A DNA stretch of 64,000 bases from GCA-003244245 sp050699815 (GCA_050699815.1 JBOHFT010000003.1:3710-67709); one strand, 5' to 3'; positions 33,564 through 42,394 are shown, numbered from the stretch's first letter. Numbers and translations are program-made. The notes: a model not told the origin generated them from the sequence alone.

Positions 33564-35722
33564 GGCACTTGGCGGGGTACCCACGCGTGTCGACGGCGGC
33601 CCGGACGAGGCGCCGGTGGCTGTGGATCGTCCCCGTGCTCCTGATCCTGCTGTCCGTGACCGGCTTGATGATGCAGTCGTGGTTGACCGACGACAGCGGT
33701 CGTAGGCTCGCCGCCGAGGCCACGGTGACGGCCAGCTCCACCGAGCTCGGCCACTCTCCCCGCGACGTGGTGGGATCGGGTGACGCAGCCTCGCCCGGCG
33801 CCACCTGGCAATCGGCCGGGGAGACCATGGGCGCCTGGGTCGAGCTGTCGTGGCCGCGCAGCCACGTCCTGCGACAGATCGTGATCGTGCGCAACCCCGT
33901 CGCCGAGGCCGGAGTCACCGACGGATTCCTCAGCTTCGGCGATGGGTCCTTCCTCCAGGTGACGCTGTCCGCGACCGCGGACCGGACGGTCGTCCCGATC
34001 AGCCCGCGCTCGGCGGACCGGGTCCGGTTCACCGCATCCGCGGTCAGCCCCGGAGCGCAGAGCGTGACGATCGCCGAGATCGCCGTCAGCAGCGTGCCGG
34101 GTGTCGGTGACGTCGTCACCGACACCGTGCCGGACGGGAACTCGGCGCTCGGCGCGTCCGTCACGCAGGACGTGCGCGCGGGCGCATCCGATCCTCGTGG
34201 CCTGGTGGACGGCTCTGGTGCGCCTGGCAGTGGTGGGGCGGGCGCCGACTGGACCGCGACTCGACCCGCCGGTGCCTGGGTGCAGCTGGACTGGGCCCGT
34301 CCCCGGGAGCTGACGAGCATCGCGCTGGTGGGCAGCCCCCGGTCCGGGGCGACCCTGAGCAAGGCGACGTTGACCTTCGGTGACGGTTCGCGGCTACCGG
34401 TCGGTGCCGTGCTCGCAGAGCCCGACCGGCCGACCATCGTCAGCTTCATGCCGAGGGTGACGACGTCGGTCCGTCTCACCATCGGGAGCGTGACCGGGGC
34501 GGGGCCACTCATGCTGGGCGAGTTACGTGCCTATCAGCGTGGAGCGACGCCGGTACGGGCGACGCCCGGCAGGTCGTCGGGACCGCAGGCGGTAAACGTG
34601 ACCGGCTGCGCCGCTCCCGCCGCGGGCCCGCCGGGCTCGAGCATGGTGGTCAGCTGCCCACCGTCCGGCGCGGTGGTGGACGGCGTCGTCGAGCTGCAGG
34701 TCGTCCCCGGTGCCGGATACTCGGCGGTCGAGGCCACGGTGTGGCCGGCGGAGGTGGACAAGCCCGTCGGCGTGCCGGTCCGGGCCGAGCCAGACGCGGC
34801 GGGTATCGCCCGGTTGGCGGTGGACGTGCGGGCCGCGGATCCCGGTCCGCTGACCGTGGAGGTGGCGGCGACCGGCCCGGAGCGGGAGCGCAGAGCGGTC
34901 CACTTCCAGCTTTACCGCCGCGTCGGCGACGGCGCGGGGGCCGACGTCCCGTCGAGCGCGCCGGCGACGGGCCGCACCCTGGCGTACGCGGAGGAGTTCG
35001 ACAGGCCCGTGTCCCTCTCGCGCACCGGCCTCGGCGCGGACTACGCGGCGGCCAAGCCCTCACACGGCGGTGCGGAGGACTTCGGTGACGCGATCTTCGC
35101 CGACCCCGCGCTGGGATTCGGCTCCGTGCGGGTCGTGGACGACCGCTACCTCCGCATCGACGTCGAACCGCTCCCTGCCGGCTACGCCGACCCCCAGGGC
35201 TGGGGCCGGACGCACCTCGGCGGAATGCTGGCCTCGGCACGCCCGGGCGGGTCGGGTTTCTCCGCGCAGTACGGCTACTTCGAAGCCCGGATGCTCGCTC
35301 CGGCGGCGCCCGGGACGTGGCCGGCGTTCTGGATGCTGCCCAGCGACAACCTGATCGCGCCGACCCCCGTCGTGGCGGAGATCGACGCCGTCGAACTGTA
35401 CGGCCACAACCCGCAGGGGGCGTGCCACGTCACGCACAACTACCAGGGCGGCCGGGACGACGGCGTCAGCCATTGCGGGCAGCGCTTCCGCACCGAGCGG
35501 GACGCCTTGTCCTGGCACACGTACGGGGTGTCGATCACGCCGGTGGGAAACACCTTCTCCGTGGACGGCAGCGTCGTCGCGACCGCGCCACAGGTCCCGG
35601 GCGGGAGCGCTCCCCTGTTCTTCCTCGTGAACCTCGCGCTGGGGGGAGGGTGGCCCGTGGATCTGGCCGCCGTGCAGGGCCGGGCCGCGCTGTACGTCGA
35701 CTACGTGCGGGTCTTCGTCTGA
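33560..35722 (+). CDS. membrane-anchored GH16 glycosidase with two discoidin-like modules
   Basis: The 720-residue protein has a basic N-terminus and one membrane helix (about 22-42). Two F5/8 type C (discoidin-like) modules follow, at about 55-180 and 200-335, then a beta-sandwich linker and a C-terminal GH16 domain from about 475. The catalytic box EIDAVELYG (Glu near 607 as nucleophile, Glu near 612 as acid/base) is intact, with FWMLPSDN and NLALGGGWPVDLA also present. It probably cuts or trims the polysaccharide made by this locus outside the cell. The GTG overlaps the polymerase stop; it is the last gene of the operon. Confidence 0.88.
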   Translation: MRHLAGYPRVSTAARTRRRWLWIVPVLLILLSVTGLMMQSWLTDDSGRRLAAEATVTASSTELGHSPRDVVGSGDAASPGATWQSAGETMGAWVELSWPRSHVLRQIVIVRNPVAEAGVTDGFLSFGDGSFLQVTLSATADRTVVPISPRSADRVRFTASAVSPGAQSVTIAEIAVSSVPGVGDVVTDTVPDGNSALGASVTQDVRAGASDPRGLVDGSGAPGSGGAGADWTATRPAGAWVQLDWARPRELTSIALVGSPRSGATLSKATLTFGDGSRLPVGAVLAEPDRPTIVSFMPRVTTSVRLTIGSVTGAGPLMLGELRAYQRGATPVRATPGRSSGPQAVNVTGCAAPAAGPPGSSMVVSCPPSGAVVDGVVELQVVPGAGYSAVEATVWPAEVDKPVGVPVRAEPDAAGIARLAVDVRAADPGPLTVEVAATGPERERRAVHFQLYRRVGDGAGADVPSSAPATGRTLAYAEEFDRPVSLSRTGLGADYAAAKPSHGGAEDFGDAIFADPALGFGSVRVVDDRYLRIDVEPLPAGYADPQGWGRTHLGGMLASARPGGSGFSAQYGYFEARMLAPAAPGTWPAFWMLPSDNLIAPTPVVAEIDAVELYGHNPQGACHVTHNYQGGRDDGVSHCGQRFRTERDALSWHTYGVSITPVGNTFSVDGSVVATAPQVPGGSAPLFFLVNLALGGGWPVDLAAVQGRAALYVDYVRVFV

Positions 35723-35727
35723 GTGCT

Positions 35728-35743
35728 CGGCCCTGCGGGGCCG
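35728..35743 (+). terminator. candidate terminator hairpin after the GH16 gene
   Basis: CGGCCC-TGCG-GGGCCG forms a perfect 6-bp GC stem with a 4-nt loop just 5 nt after the GH16 stop. No T-run follows, as is common in high-GC actinobacteria. It sits at the convergence with pspA. Confidence 0.45.
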
Positions 35744-35792
35744 TGCTCCGACACAGGGCGACGGCCTGTTCCGGGGTGCCGACGGCGCTGCA

Positions 35793-36614
35793 CTAGCCCT
35801 GCCCGGGCTGGGGCTGGCCGTGCGGAGGGAGGACCTGCGGCGAGGCGGGCTGTGCGGCCGGCTCACCGGAGGTCACCTCACCGGCAACCGGCGATCCGCG
35901 CATCGAGGCACGGATCTGGTCCAGCCGGGAGCGGCCCGCCATGTCCAGCGTCGACTCCTGCACCTCCAGCATCCGTCCCTGCACCGAGTTCTGCGCCAGC
36001 TCGGCGGACCCGATCGCGTTGGCGTACCGGCGCTCGATCTTGTCCCGGACCTCGTCGAGCGACGGTGTGTTGCCCGGCGCGGCCAGCTCGGACATCGACC
36101 GCAGCGAGGCGGATACCTGCTCCTGCATCTTCGCCTGCTCCAGCTGGGAGAGCAGCTTGGTCCGCTCCGCGATCTTTCCCTGCAGCACCATCGCGTTGCG
36201 CTCGACCGCCTGCTTGGCCTGGCCGGCCGCCTGCAGGGACTGGTCATGCAGCGTCTTGAGATCCTCCACGGACTTCTCCGCGGTCACCAGCTGGGTGGCG
36301 AATGCCTCGGCGGCCTGCTCGTACTGCTGTGCCTTGGCCTCATCGCCCCTGCCCCGCGACTCGTCGACGAGCACCAATGCCTGCCGGGTCGAGGATTGCA
36401 ACTTCTCGATCTCACCGAGCTGCCGGTTGAGCTTCATCTCCAGCTGGCGCTGGTTGCCGATGACGGCGGCGGCCTGCTGGGACAGTGCCTGGTGCTGCCG
36501 CTGCGCGTCCTCAATGGCCTGCTGGATCTGCACCTTGGGGTCGGCGTGCTCGTCAATCTTGGACGAGAACGCCGCCATCAGGTACTTCCATGCCTTCACG
36601 AACGGGTTGGCCAT
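35793..36614 (-). CDS. pspA: PspA/IM30-family envelope-stress protein
   Basis: The 273-residue protein is nearly all helical coiled coil: ANPFVKAWKYLMAAFSSKID at the amphipathic N-terminus, then ADPKVQIQQAIEDAQRQHQA and long heptad stretches to about residue 220, ending in a Pro/Gln-rich tail. It binds the inner face of the membrane under stress. ATG 36614 is chosen because the family begins there. The gene is downstream of clgR on the same strand, as in mycobacteria (clgR and the 35-kDa antigen gene). A six-copy 17-bp repeat lies in its upstream region. Confidence 0.9.
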   Translation of the reverse strand: MANPFVKAWKYLMAAFSSKIDEHADPKVQIQQAIEDAQRQHQALSQQAAAVIGNQRQLEMKLNRQLGEIEKLQSSTRQALVLVDESRGRGDEAKAQQYEQAAEAFATQLVTAEKSVEDLKTLHDQSLQAAGQAKQAVERNAMVLQGKIAERTKLLSQLEQAKMQEQVSASLRSMSELAAPGNTPSLDEVRDKIERRYANAIGSAELAQNSVQGRMLEVQESTLDMAGRSRLDQIRASMRGSPVAGEVTSGEPAAQPASPQVLPPHGQPQPGQG

Positions 36615-36652
36615 CTCCTCCGCTGCCTCCTCATGAGCCGCGTGCTGCTGAC

Positions 36653-36754
36653 TCCATGGTGTCAGGTGCTCCATGGTGTCAGGTGCTCCATGGTGTCAGG
36701 TGCTCCATGGTGTCAGGTGCTCCATGGTGTCAGGTGCTCCATGGTGTCAGGTGC
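36653..36754. repeat. six perfect tandem copies of a 17-bp unit upstream of pspA
   Basis: The unit TCCATGGTGTCAGGTGC repeats six times without change from 36653 to 36754. Each copy carries the palindrome CCATGG. The array lies between the clgR stop (36817) and the pspA start (36614), so it falls in the pspA leader or promoter, about 40 bp from the start codon. The ATGs in it have no downstream coding sense. Confidence 0.95.
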
Positions 36755-36816
36755 GCAGCGGCGCTTCCACCGACCCCAGGGAGAACTGGGGATATCCCAG
36801 AGATGGCTACCCGGTC

Positions 36817-37098
36817 TCAGGCCGCCACCAGCTCAGCCGGGACCGTGTTAGGCACCTCGGGCAGGTAGACCGGGCCGAGATCGTTCGCCACCAACCGCAA
36901 CAGCTCGTCCAGCGGTAGGTCAAGCGCGTCGCAGATCGACGCGAGGAGTTCGCTGGACGCCTCCTTGCGGCCCCGCTCCACCTCAGAGAGATAACCCAGG
37001 CTCACCCGGGCAACCCGGGACACCTCGCGCAACGTGCGGCGCTGCGAGGTTCGCGTCCGGCGCAACCGCTCGCCGATAGCCTCCCGCAGCAGCGTCAT
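36817..37098 (-). CDS. clgR: ClgR-type XRE-family transcriptional regulator
   Basis: The 93-residue protein has a helix-turn-helix at about 22-43 (TLREVSRVARVSLGYLSEVE) followed by RGRKEASSELLASICDALDL, the standard ClgR sequence. ClgR activates clp protease and psp genes on envelope stress. Its C-terminus ends in VPAELVAA, a hydrophobic Ala-Ala end like that by which ClgR is recognised for Clp turnover in other actinobacteria. AAGGGA precedes the ATG. It lies between pgsA and pspA; the usual cinA gene between pgsA and clgR is absent. Confidence 0.9.
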   Translation of the reverse strand: MTLLREAIGERLRRTRTSQRRTLREVSRVARVSLGYLSEVERGRKEASSELLASICDALDLPLDELLRLVANDLGPVYLPEVPNTVPAELVAA

Positions 37099-37227
37099 CG
37101 CGTATCCCTTCTGGGTGTCGGCCGGGCCTACGAGGCACCGGCGCGCTTGCCCCTACCGTACTCAGAGCCGGGCGCTCAGGGCGTCCGCCGTGCGCGAACG
37201 CCGCCGCGGGACCAGGTAGGTGAGTGG

Positions 37228-37818
37228 TCATGGCAGCGCGATCGCCCGGCGGCCGGTGGCACGCAGCCGCACGGCACGCACGATATAGTCGACGCCGGTG
37301 ACGACGGTGAGCACCACCGCGATGCCCATCACCGCCCAGCGCACCGGATGTGCCGCCAACGGCAGCGGCAGCACATAGAGCCCGATTGCCACAACCTGCG
37401 CGAATGCCTTCACCTTGCCACCACGGCTGGCCGGGATCACCCCGTACCGCAGCACCCAGAATCGCAGCGCGGTGACGCCCAGCTCGCGGACCGCGATCAG
37501 CAGGGTGATCCACCACGCCAGCTCACCCAGCACGCTCAGGCCCACCAGCGCTGCCCCGATCAGTGCCTTATCCGCGATCGGATCGGCGATCGCACCGAAC
37601 GTGGTGACCAGCCCACGACGTCGGGCCAGGTCGCCGTCGAGCCGGTCGGTGAGCGAGGCGACACCGAGTATCACCGCCGCGGTGACCCGCCACGCCGGAT
37701 CATCACCACCCTCGGTGAACAAGGCGAGCACGAACACCGGCACCAGCACCATCCGGGACATGGTCAGCAGGTTGGCCAGGTTCCACAGCGGAACGTCGGT
37801 CGCCGGCGGCGGGTTCAC
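37228..37818 (-). CDS. pgsA: CDP-diacylglycerol--glycerol-3-phosphate 3-phosphatidyltransferase
   Basis: The 196-residue membrane enzyme makes phosphatidylglycerol phosphate. The CDP-alcohol phosphotransferase signature is complete: DGDLARRRGLVTTFGAIADP, followed by IADK, at about residues 60-83. Four to five hydrophobic helices are visible. The GTG start overlaps the rimO stop by 4 nt (GTGA), so it is coupled to rimO. The family also includes phosphatidylinositol-type synthases; position beside clgR and rimO supports PgsA. Confidence 0.92.
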   Translation of the reverse strand: MNPPPATDVPLWNLANLLTMSRMVLVPVFVLALFTEGGDDPAWRVTAAVILGVASLTDRLDGDLARRRGLVTTFGAIADPIADKALIGAALVGLSVLGELAWWITLLIAVRELGVTALRFWVLRYGVIPASRGGKVKAFAQVVAIGLYVLPLPLAAHPVRWAVMGIAVVLTVVTGVDYIVRAVRLRATGRRAIALP

Positions 37819-39239
37819 GGCGCGCCGTCGGCCGGGGCGATCAGCTCCACCGGCTCGACGACCAGATCGACGCCCCGGGCGGTGAGCACCCGGCAGCGCA
37901 CCAGATCGCCGACCGTCAACGAGTCAGCCCCCGGTCCGGTGCACACGCACTCCCCGTCCACCTCGGGGGCCTGGTGCTCGGCGCGCCCGACAACCTCGTC
38001 GGCCGCGGTGTCGTCAACCAGTACCTCGACGATGTCCCCGACCCGCTCCTCGGCGCGCTGCGTGGTGAGCTGCTCGACCAGGCCGCTGATCCGCGCGACG
38101 CGCTCGGCGATGGTGTCCTCGTCGTGGCGCCCGGGCAGGCCGGCGGCCTCGGTGCCGTCCTCGTCGGAGTAGCCGAACACGCCCACCGCGTCCAGCCGTG
38201 CCTCGGTGAGGAAGCGCTCCAGCTCGGCGACGTCGGCGTCGGTCTCCCCGGGGAACCCGACGATCACGTTGCTGCGCGCCCCCGCCGCGGGCGCGTGCTG
38301 GCGGATCTGGTCCAGCAGCGCCAGGAAGGACTCCCGCGAGCCGAACCGGCGCATCCGCCGCAGCACCGGCTCGCTAGCGTGCTGGAAGGACAGGTCGAAG
38401 TAGTCTGCCACGCCGGGGGTGCCGGCGATCGCGGCGACCAGCGACGGGCGGGTCTCGGCCGGCTGCAGGTAAGAGACCCGGGTACGCAGGACGCCGGGGA
38501 CCGCGGCCAGCCGGCCCAGCAGCTCCTCCAGGGCACCGGGCTGGCCTAGGTCCTTGCCGTAGGACGTGGAGTTCTCGCTGACCAGCACCAGCTCGCGGAC
38601 CCCCGTGCCGGCCAGCCACGCCGCCTCACCCAGCACCTCGCTGATCGGTCGGGAGACGAATGCGCCACGGAAGGTGGGGATGGCGCAGAACGCACAGCGC
38701 CGGTCGCAGCCCGACGCGATCTTCAGCGGGGCGACCGGGGAATCATCCAGCCGGCGGCGCGGCACTCGGGGGCCCCAGCCGTGCCCGGGCAATGCGGGAC
38801 CGGCGGCAAGCGCGGCGGGCCGGGACACCGGGGTGATCGGCAGCAGGGTGCGGCGGTCCACCGGCCGGTGCGCGGGCACTGCCCGGCCGGCGAGGACGTC
38901 GCGCAGCCGGCCGCCCAGCTCCGGATAAGCGTCGAACCCCAGCACCGCGTCGGCCTCGGGCAGGCTGGCTGCCAGTTCGGTGCCATAGCGTTCAGCGAGG
39001 CAACCCACCGCGACCACCTTGGCGCCGGTGTCCGCAGCCGCCAGCAGCGTGTCGATGGAGTCTTTCTTCGCCGCGGCGACGAAACCGCAGGTGTTGACCA
39101 CCACCACGTCCGCCGCGCCACCGTCGGCGTCCACCAGCTCCCAGCCGTCCCCGGTCAGCCGACCAGCCAGTTCCTCAGAATCGACCTCATTGCGGGCGCA
39201 GCCCAAAGTGACCAGCGCAGCACGCGGCAACTCCGACAC
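37815..39239 (-). CDS. rimO: ribosomal protein S12 methylthiotransferase
   Basis: The 474-residue radical-SAM enzyme adds a methylthio group to an aspartate of S12. Seen: an N-terminal UPF0004 domain with VTLGCARNEVDSEELAGRL and VVVNTCGF, the radical-SAM cluster GCDRRCAFCAIPTFRG (C-x3-C-x2-C), NVIVGFPGETDADV, and a C-terminal TRAM domain. GTG 39239 is chosen as the conserved start; the open frame upstream enters an inverted repeat. It diverges from argA. Confidence 0.94.
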   Translation of the reverse strand: MSELPRAALVTLGCARNEVDSEELAGRLTGDGWELVDADGGAADVVVVNTCGFVAAAKKDSIDTLLAAADTGAKVVAVGCLAERYGTELAASLPEADAVLGFDAYPELGGRLRDVLAGRAVPAHRPVDRRTLLPITPVSRPAALAAGPALPGHGWGPRVPRRRLDDSPVAPLKIASGCDRRCAFCAIPTFRGAFVSRPISEVLGEAAWLAGTGVRELVLVSENSTSYGKDLGQPGALEELLGRLAAVPGVLRTRVSYLQPAETRPSLVAAIAGTPGVADYFDLSFQHASEPVLRRMRRFGSRESFLALLDQIRQHAPAAGARSNVIVGFPGETDADVAELERFLTEARLDAVGVFGYSDEDGTEAAGLPGRHDEDTIAERVARISGLVEQLTTQRAEERVGDIVEVLVDDTAADEVVGRAEHQAPEVDGECVCTGPGADSLTVGDLVRCRVLTARGVDLVVEPVELIAPADGAP

Positions 39240-39278
39240 AAGCTCAGGGTATCGGGCGCCCCCGTCCTGCCTCGCCAC

Positions 39279-39330
39279 ATGGATGCTTGTCGTCGTCCCA
39301 GCGGGTGAGCCAACGACGACAAGCATCCAT
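39279..39330. repeat. perfect 18-bp inverted repeat between rimO and argA
   Basis: ATGGATGCTTGTCGTCGT at 39279-39296 is exactly complemented at 39313-39330, with a 16-nt spacer. It lies in the divergent region between rimO (start 39239) and argA (start 39362), so it is not a terminator of either gene. It could be an operator, a cruciform-forming site or a small mobile palindrome. Confidence 0.92.
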
Positions 39331-39361
39331 ATCGCGGCGTCGCTCTCCTAGGTTCTCGGGT

Positions 39362-39862
39362 GTGCCTTCTCCGGTCACTGTGCGTCGGGCCAGGGTTGGG
39401 GACGTCCGTCGGATCAAGGATCTGGTGGACCGCTACGTCGGCGCGGTGCTGCTGGCCAAACAGCTCGTGACGCTCTACGAGGACGTCCAGGAATTCTGGG
39501 TGGCCGAACGGGACGGTTCGATACTTGGCTGCGGCGCGCTGCACGTGCTCTGGGAGGACCTGGCCGAGATCCGCACCCTGGCCGTGCACCCGGACACCCG
39601 GGGCCAGGGGGTAGGACACGCGCTGGTTGCGCAGCTGGTCGAGCAGGGCCGGGCGCTGGGGCTGGGGCGCATCTTCGTGCTGACCTTCGAGGAACGGTTC
39701 TTCTCCCGGCATGGCTTCCGGGCCATCGAAGGAACCCCGGTGACTCCGGAGGTCTACGACGAGATGCGCCGCTCCCACGACGAGGGCGTCGCGGAGTTCC
39801 TCGATCTGGCCTACGTCAAACCCAACACCCTGGGCAACACCCGCATGCTGCTTGAGTGGTAG
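39362..39862 (+). CDS. argA: GNAT-family N-acetylglutamate synthase (short ArgA type)
   Basis: The 166-residue acetyltransferase has VTVRRARVGDVRRIKDLVDR at the start, AEIRTLAVHPDTRGQGVGHA (acetyl-CoA pyrophosphate loop) and FSRHGFRAIEGTPVTPEVYD. This corresponds to the stand-alone GNAT-type N-acetylglutamate synthase of mycobacteria, which lies in the same place between pgsA and ftsK. It would start arginine synthesis. GTG 39362 is used. It converges with ftsK, with only 6 bp between stops. Confidence 0.85.
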   Translation: MPSPVTVRRARVGDVRRIKDLVDRYVGAVLLAKQLVTLYEDVQEFWVAERDGSILGCGALHVLWEDLAEIRTLAVHPDTRGQGVGHALVAQLVEQGRALGLGRIFVLTFEERFFSRHGFRAIEGTPVTPEVYDEMRRSHDEGVAEFLDLAYVKPNTLGNTRMLLEW

Positions 39863-39868
39863 ACCCGG

Positions 39869-42349
39869 TCAGTCCGCATCGCCGCCTGGCGGGTCGCCGC
39901 CGCGGATCAGGTACAGCAGCCCGTCGAGCTCGTCGGGTTTGGTCAGCACGTCGCGCGCCTTGGACCCCTCCGAGGGGCCGACCACTCCCCGGCTCTCCAG
40001 CAGGTCCATCAGCCTGCCCGCCTTGGCAAAGCCGACCCGCAGCTTGCGCTGCAGCATCGAGGTCGAGCCGAACTGGCTGGTCACCACGAGTTCGGCGGCC
40101 TGCAGCAACACGTCGAGGTCGTCGCCGATGTCCGGGTCGATCTCCTTCTGGTCACCCGCCTTGGCCGCGGTGACGCCGGCGGTGTACTCCGGGGTGGCCT
40201 GCTCCTTGGTGTAGTTGACGACCTTGGAAATCTCGTCATCCCCGATGTAGGCACCCTGGATGCGCACCGGCCTGGAGGCGCCCATCGGGAGGTAGAGCCC
40301 ATCACCCATGCCGATCAGCTTCTCCGCGCCGGGCTGGTCCAGGATCACCCGGCTGTCGGTCAGCGAGGAGGTGGCAAAGGCCAGCCGGGACGGCACGTTG
40401 GTTTTGATCAGCCCGGTGACCACGTCGACGCTGGGCCGCTGGGTAGCCAGCACCAGATGGATCCCGGCGGCCCGGGCCTTCTGCGTGATCCGGACGATAG
40501 CGTCCTCGACGTCGCGCGGCGCGGTCATCATCAGGTCGGCCAGCTCATCGACGATCGCCAGGATGTACGGGTAGGGGCGGTACTCCCGCTCGCTGCCCGG
40601 CGGCGCGGTGATCTCGCCGGATCGCACTTTCTGATTGAAGTCGTCGACATGGCGCACCCGGCTGGCCTGCATGTCCTGGTAGCGCTGCTCCATCTCGTCC
40701 ACCAGCCAGGCCAGCGCCGTGGCCGCCTTCTTGGGCTGGGTGATGATGGGTGTGATCAGGTGCGGGATGCCGTCGTAGGGGGTGAGTTCCACCATCTTGG
40801 GGTCGATGAGGATCATCCGGACCTCGTCGGGGGTGGCCCGGGCGAGCAGCGAGACGAGCATCGAGTTCACGAAGCTCGACTTGCCCGAGCCGGTGGAGCC
40901 GGCCACCAGCAGGTGCGGCATCTTGGCCAGGTTCGCGGTGACGAAGTGGCCCTCGATGTCCTTGCCCAGCCCGATCACCATGGGGTGCTGGTCGCGGCGC
41001 GACGCCGAGGAGCGCAGCACGTCGCCCAACCGCACCATCTCGCGGTCGCTGTTGGGCACCTCGATGCCGACCGCGGACTTGCCCGGGATCGGGGCCAGCA
41101 GCCGCACGTTGTCGGTGGCTACCGCATAGGCGATGTTGCGGGTCAGCTGGGTGATCTTCTCGACCTTGACCCCCGGGCCCAGCTCCACCTCGTAGCGGGT
41201 GACGGTCGGGCCCCGGTTGAACCCGGTGACCTGGGCGTCCACCGAGAACTGGTCGAGCACCCCGGTAATGGCCTCGATCATCGTGTCGTTGGCCTTGCTG
41301 CGGGCTTTCGGCGGGTCGCCGATGAGCAGCAGATCGGGTGGCGGGAGCTGGTAGTCACCCTCGATCACCCGGTGGCGGGAAGGCTGCGGGCTGGGCTTGC
41401 TGTGCACCGGCTCCTCGACCGGCACTGCGGGCTTGGCCGCAACCGCGGGTGGGACGGGACCCTCGACCGGGGGCTGCTCCTCGGTGAAGATCTTTGCAGT
41501 CTGCGCGGCCTGCCGACGTCGGGAAGGGCGACGCAACCGGATAGCGGCGGGATCGGCACCAGTCACCGTGGCATCGGTGTCGGCGGCATCGGGGTTCTGA
41601 TCCGAATCCGTCGACTGTATCCCGCACAGCCTGCGGATCCGGTCGGGCACCGCACGGACGGCAGTCCCGGTCAGCACCAGCAGCCCGTAGCCGCCCAGCA
41701 ACGCCAACAAGGGCGCCGCCACCCAGACGGTGAACCCGTCGAGCAAGGGATCGGCGACCAGGAACCCGATGGCGCCGGCGGCGTGGGACCGTCCCACCGC
41801 ATCGGCGGGCGCGCCGGCCACCAGGTGCCACAGGCCCAGCGTCCCCAACGTCAGCAGCAAGGTGCCGACCGCGCGACGGGGCCGGGCAGCCGCGTCGGAC
41901 TCGGTGCGCATCAGGGCCACGGCGACCCCGGCGAGCACCACCGGCAGCCCCAGCGCCGCGGTACCGAACATGGCCCGCAGGGTGTGCCGCACACCGGCAC
42001 CGACTGGTCCTCCGGCGGCCCACCACTCCGCAGCGGCGGTCACCACGGCGAGCGCCACCAGACCGAGCGCCAGACCATCCCGGCGATGCGCGGGCTCGAG
42101 TTCCCGGGTCCGGCCCAGCGTCCTGACCAGCCCGCCGGAGCACCGGGCCAGCAGGGACCAGATACCCGCCACACCCCGGCCCAGGATGCGGCTGCGGCCC
42201 CTGCTGGGGCGCGGCCGCCGGGCCGGCCGCTGCGCAACCGACTGCGAGCGCGGCCTGCTGGCCGCGCTCTTAGTCCGAGAACTCTGGGACCGCCGGTTCA
42301 CCGTCTTCGTGGTCGTCCCTCCCCAGGGCGCGCGATGCTGCCCGCTCAT
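39869..42349 (-). CDS. ftsK: DNA translocase FtsK/SpoIIIE
   Basis: The 826-residue septal DNA pump begins with a basic region (RRPRPSRGRSRILGRG, near 43-60) and four to five membrane helices over about 60-230. A Pro/Ala linker follows, then the motor: Walker A VAGSTGSGKSSFVNSMLVSL, Walker B YILAIVDELADLMMTAPRDV and RITQKARAAGIHLVLATQRP. The C-terminal gamma winged helix (QFGSTSMLQRKLRVGFAKAG) reads DNA orientation. The protein moves chromosome ends through the division septum. Confidence 0.95.
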   Translation of the reverse strand: MSGQHRAPWGGTTTKTVNRRSQSSRTKSAASRPRSQSVAQRPARRPRPSRGRSRILGRGVAGIWSLLARCSGGLVRTLGRTRELEPAHRRDGLALGLVALAVVTAAAEWWAAGGPVGAGVRHTLRAMFGTAALGLPVVLAGVAVALMRTESDAAARPRRAVGTLLLTLGTLGLWHLVAGAPADAVGRSHAAGAIGFLVADPLLDGFTVWVAAPLLALLGGYGLLVLTGTAVRAVPDRIRRLCGIQSTDSDQNPDAADTDATVTGADPAAIRLRRPSRRRQAAQTAKIFTEEQPPVEGPVPPAVAAKPAVPVEEPVHSKPSPQPSRHRVIEGDYQLPPPDLLLIGDPPKARSKANDTMIEAITGVLDQFSVDAQVTGFNRGPTVTRYEVELGPGVKVEKITQLTRNIAYAVATDNVRLLAPIPGKSAVGIEVPNSDREMVRLGDVLRSSASRRDQHPMVIGLGKDIEGHFVTANLAKMPHLLVAGSTGSGKSSFVNSMLVSLLARATPDEVRMILIDPKMVELTPYDGIPHLITPIITQPKKAATALAWLVDEMEQRYQDMQASRVRHVDDFNQKVRSGEITAPPGSEREYRPYPYILAIVDELADLMMTAPRDVEDAIVRITQKARAAGIHLVLATQRPSVDVVTGLIKTNVPSRLAFATSSLTDSRVILDQPGAEKLIGMGDGLYLPMGASRPVRIQGAYIGDDEISKVVNYTKEQATPEYTAGVTAAKAGDQKEIDPDIGDDLDVLLQAAELVVTSQFGSTSMLQRKLRVGFAKAGRLMDLLESRGVVGPSEGSKARDVLTKPDELDGLLYLIRGGDPPGGDAD

Positions 42350-42394
42350 GGTCGCGTGGAAGGGCGTCAGGGCGTCCGCGACACGCCGGAAGTC

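Noticed and set aside
36653..36754. CRISPR-like array
   Set aside because: The units are directly joined with no spacers; it is a simple tandem repeat.
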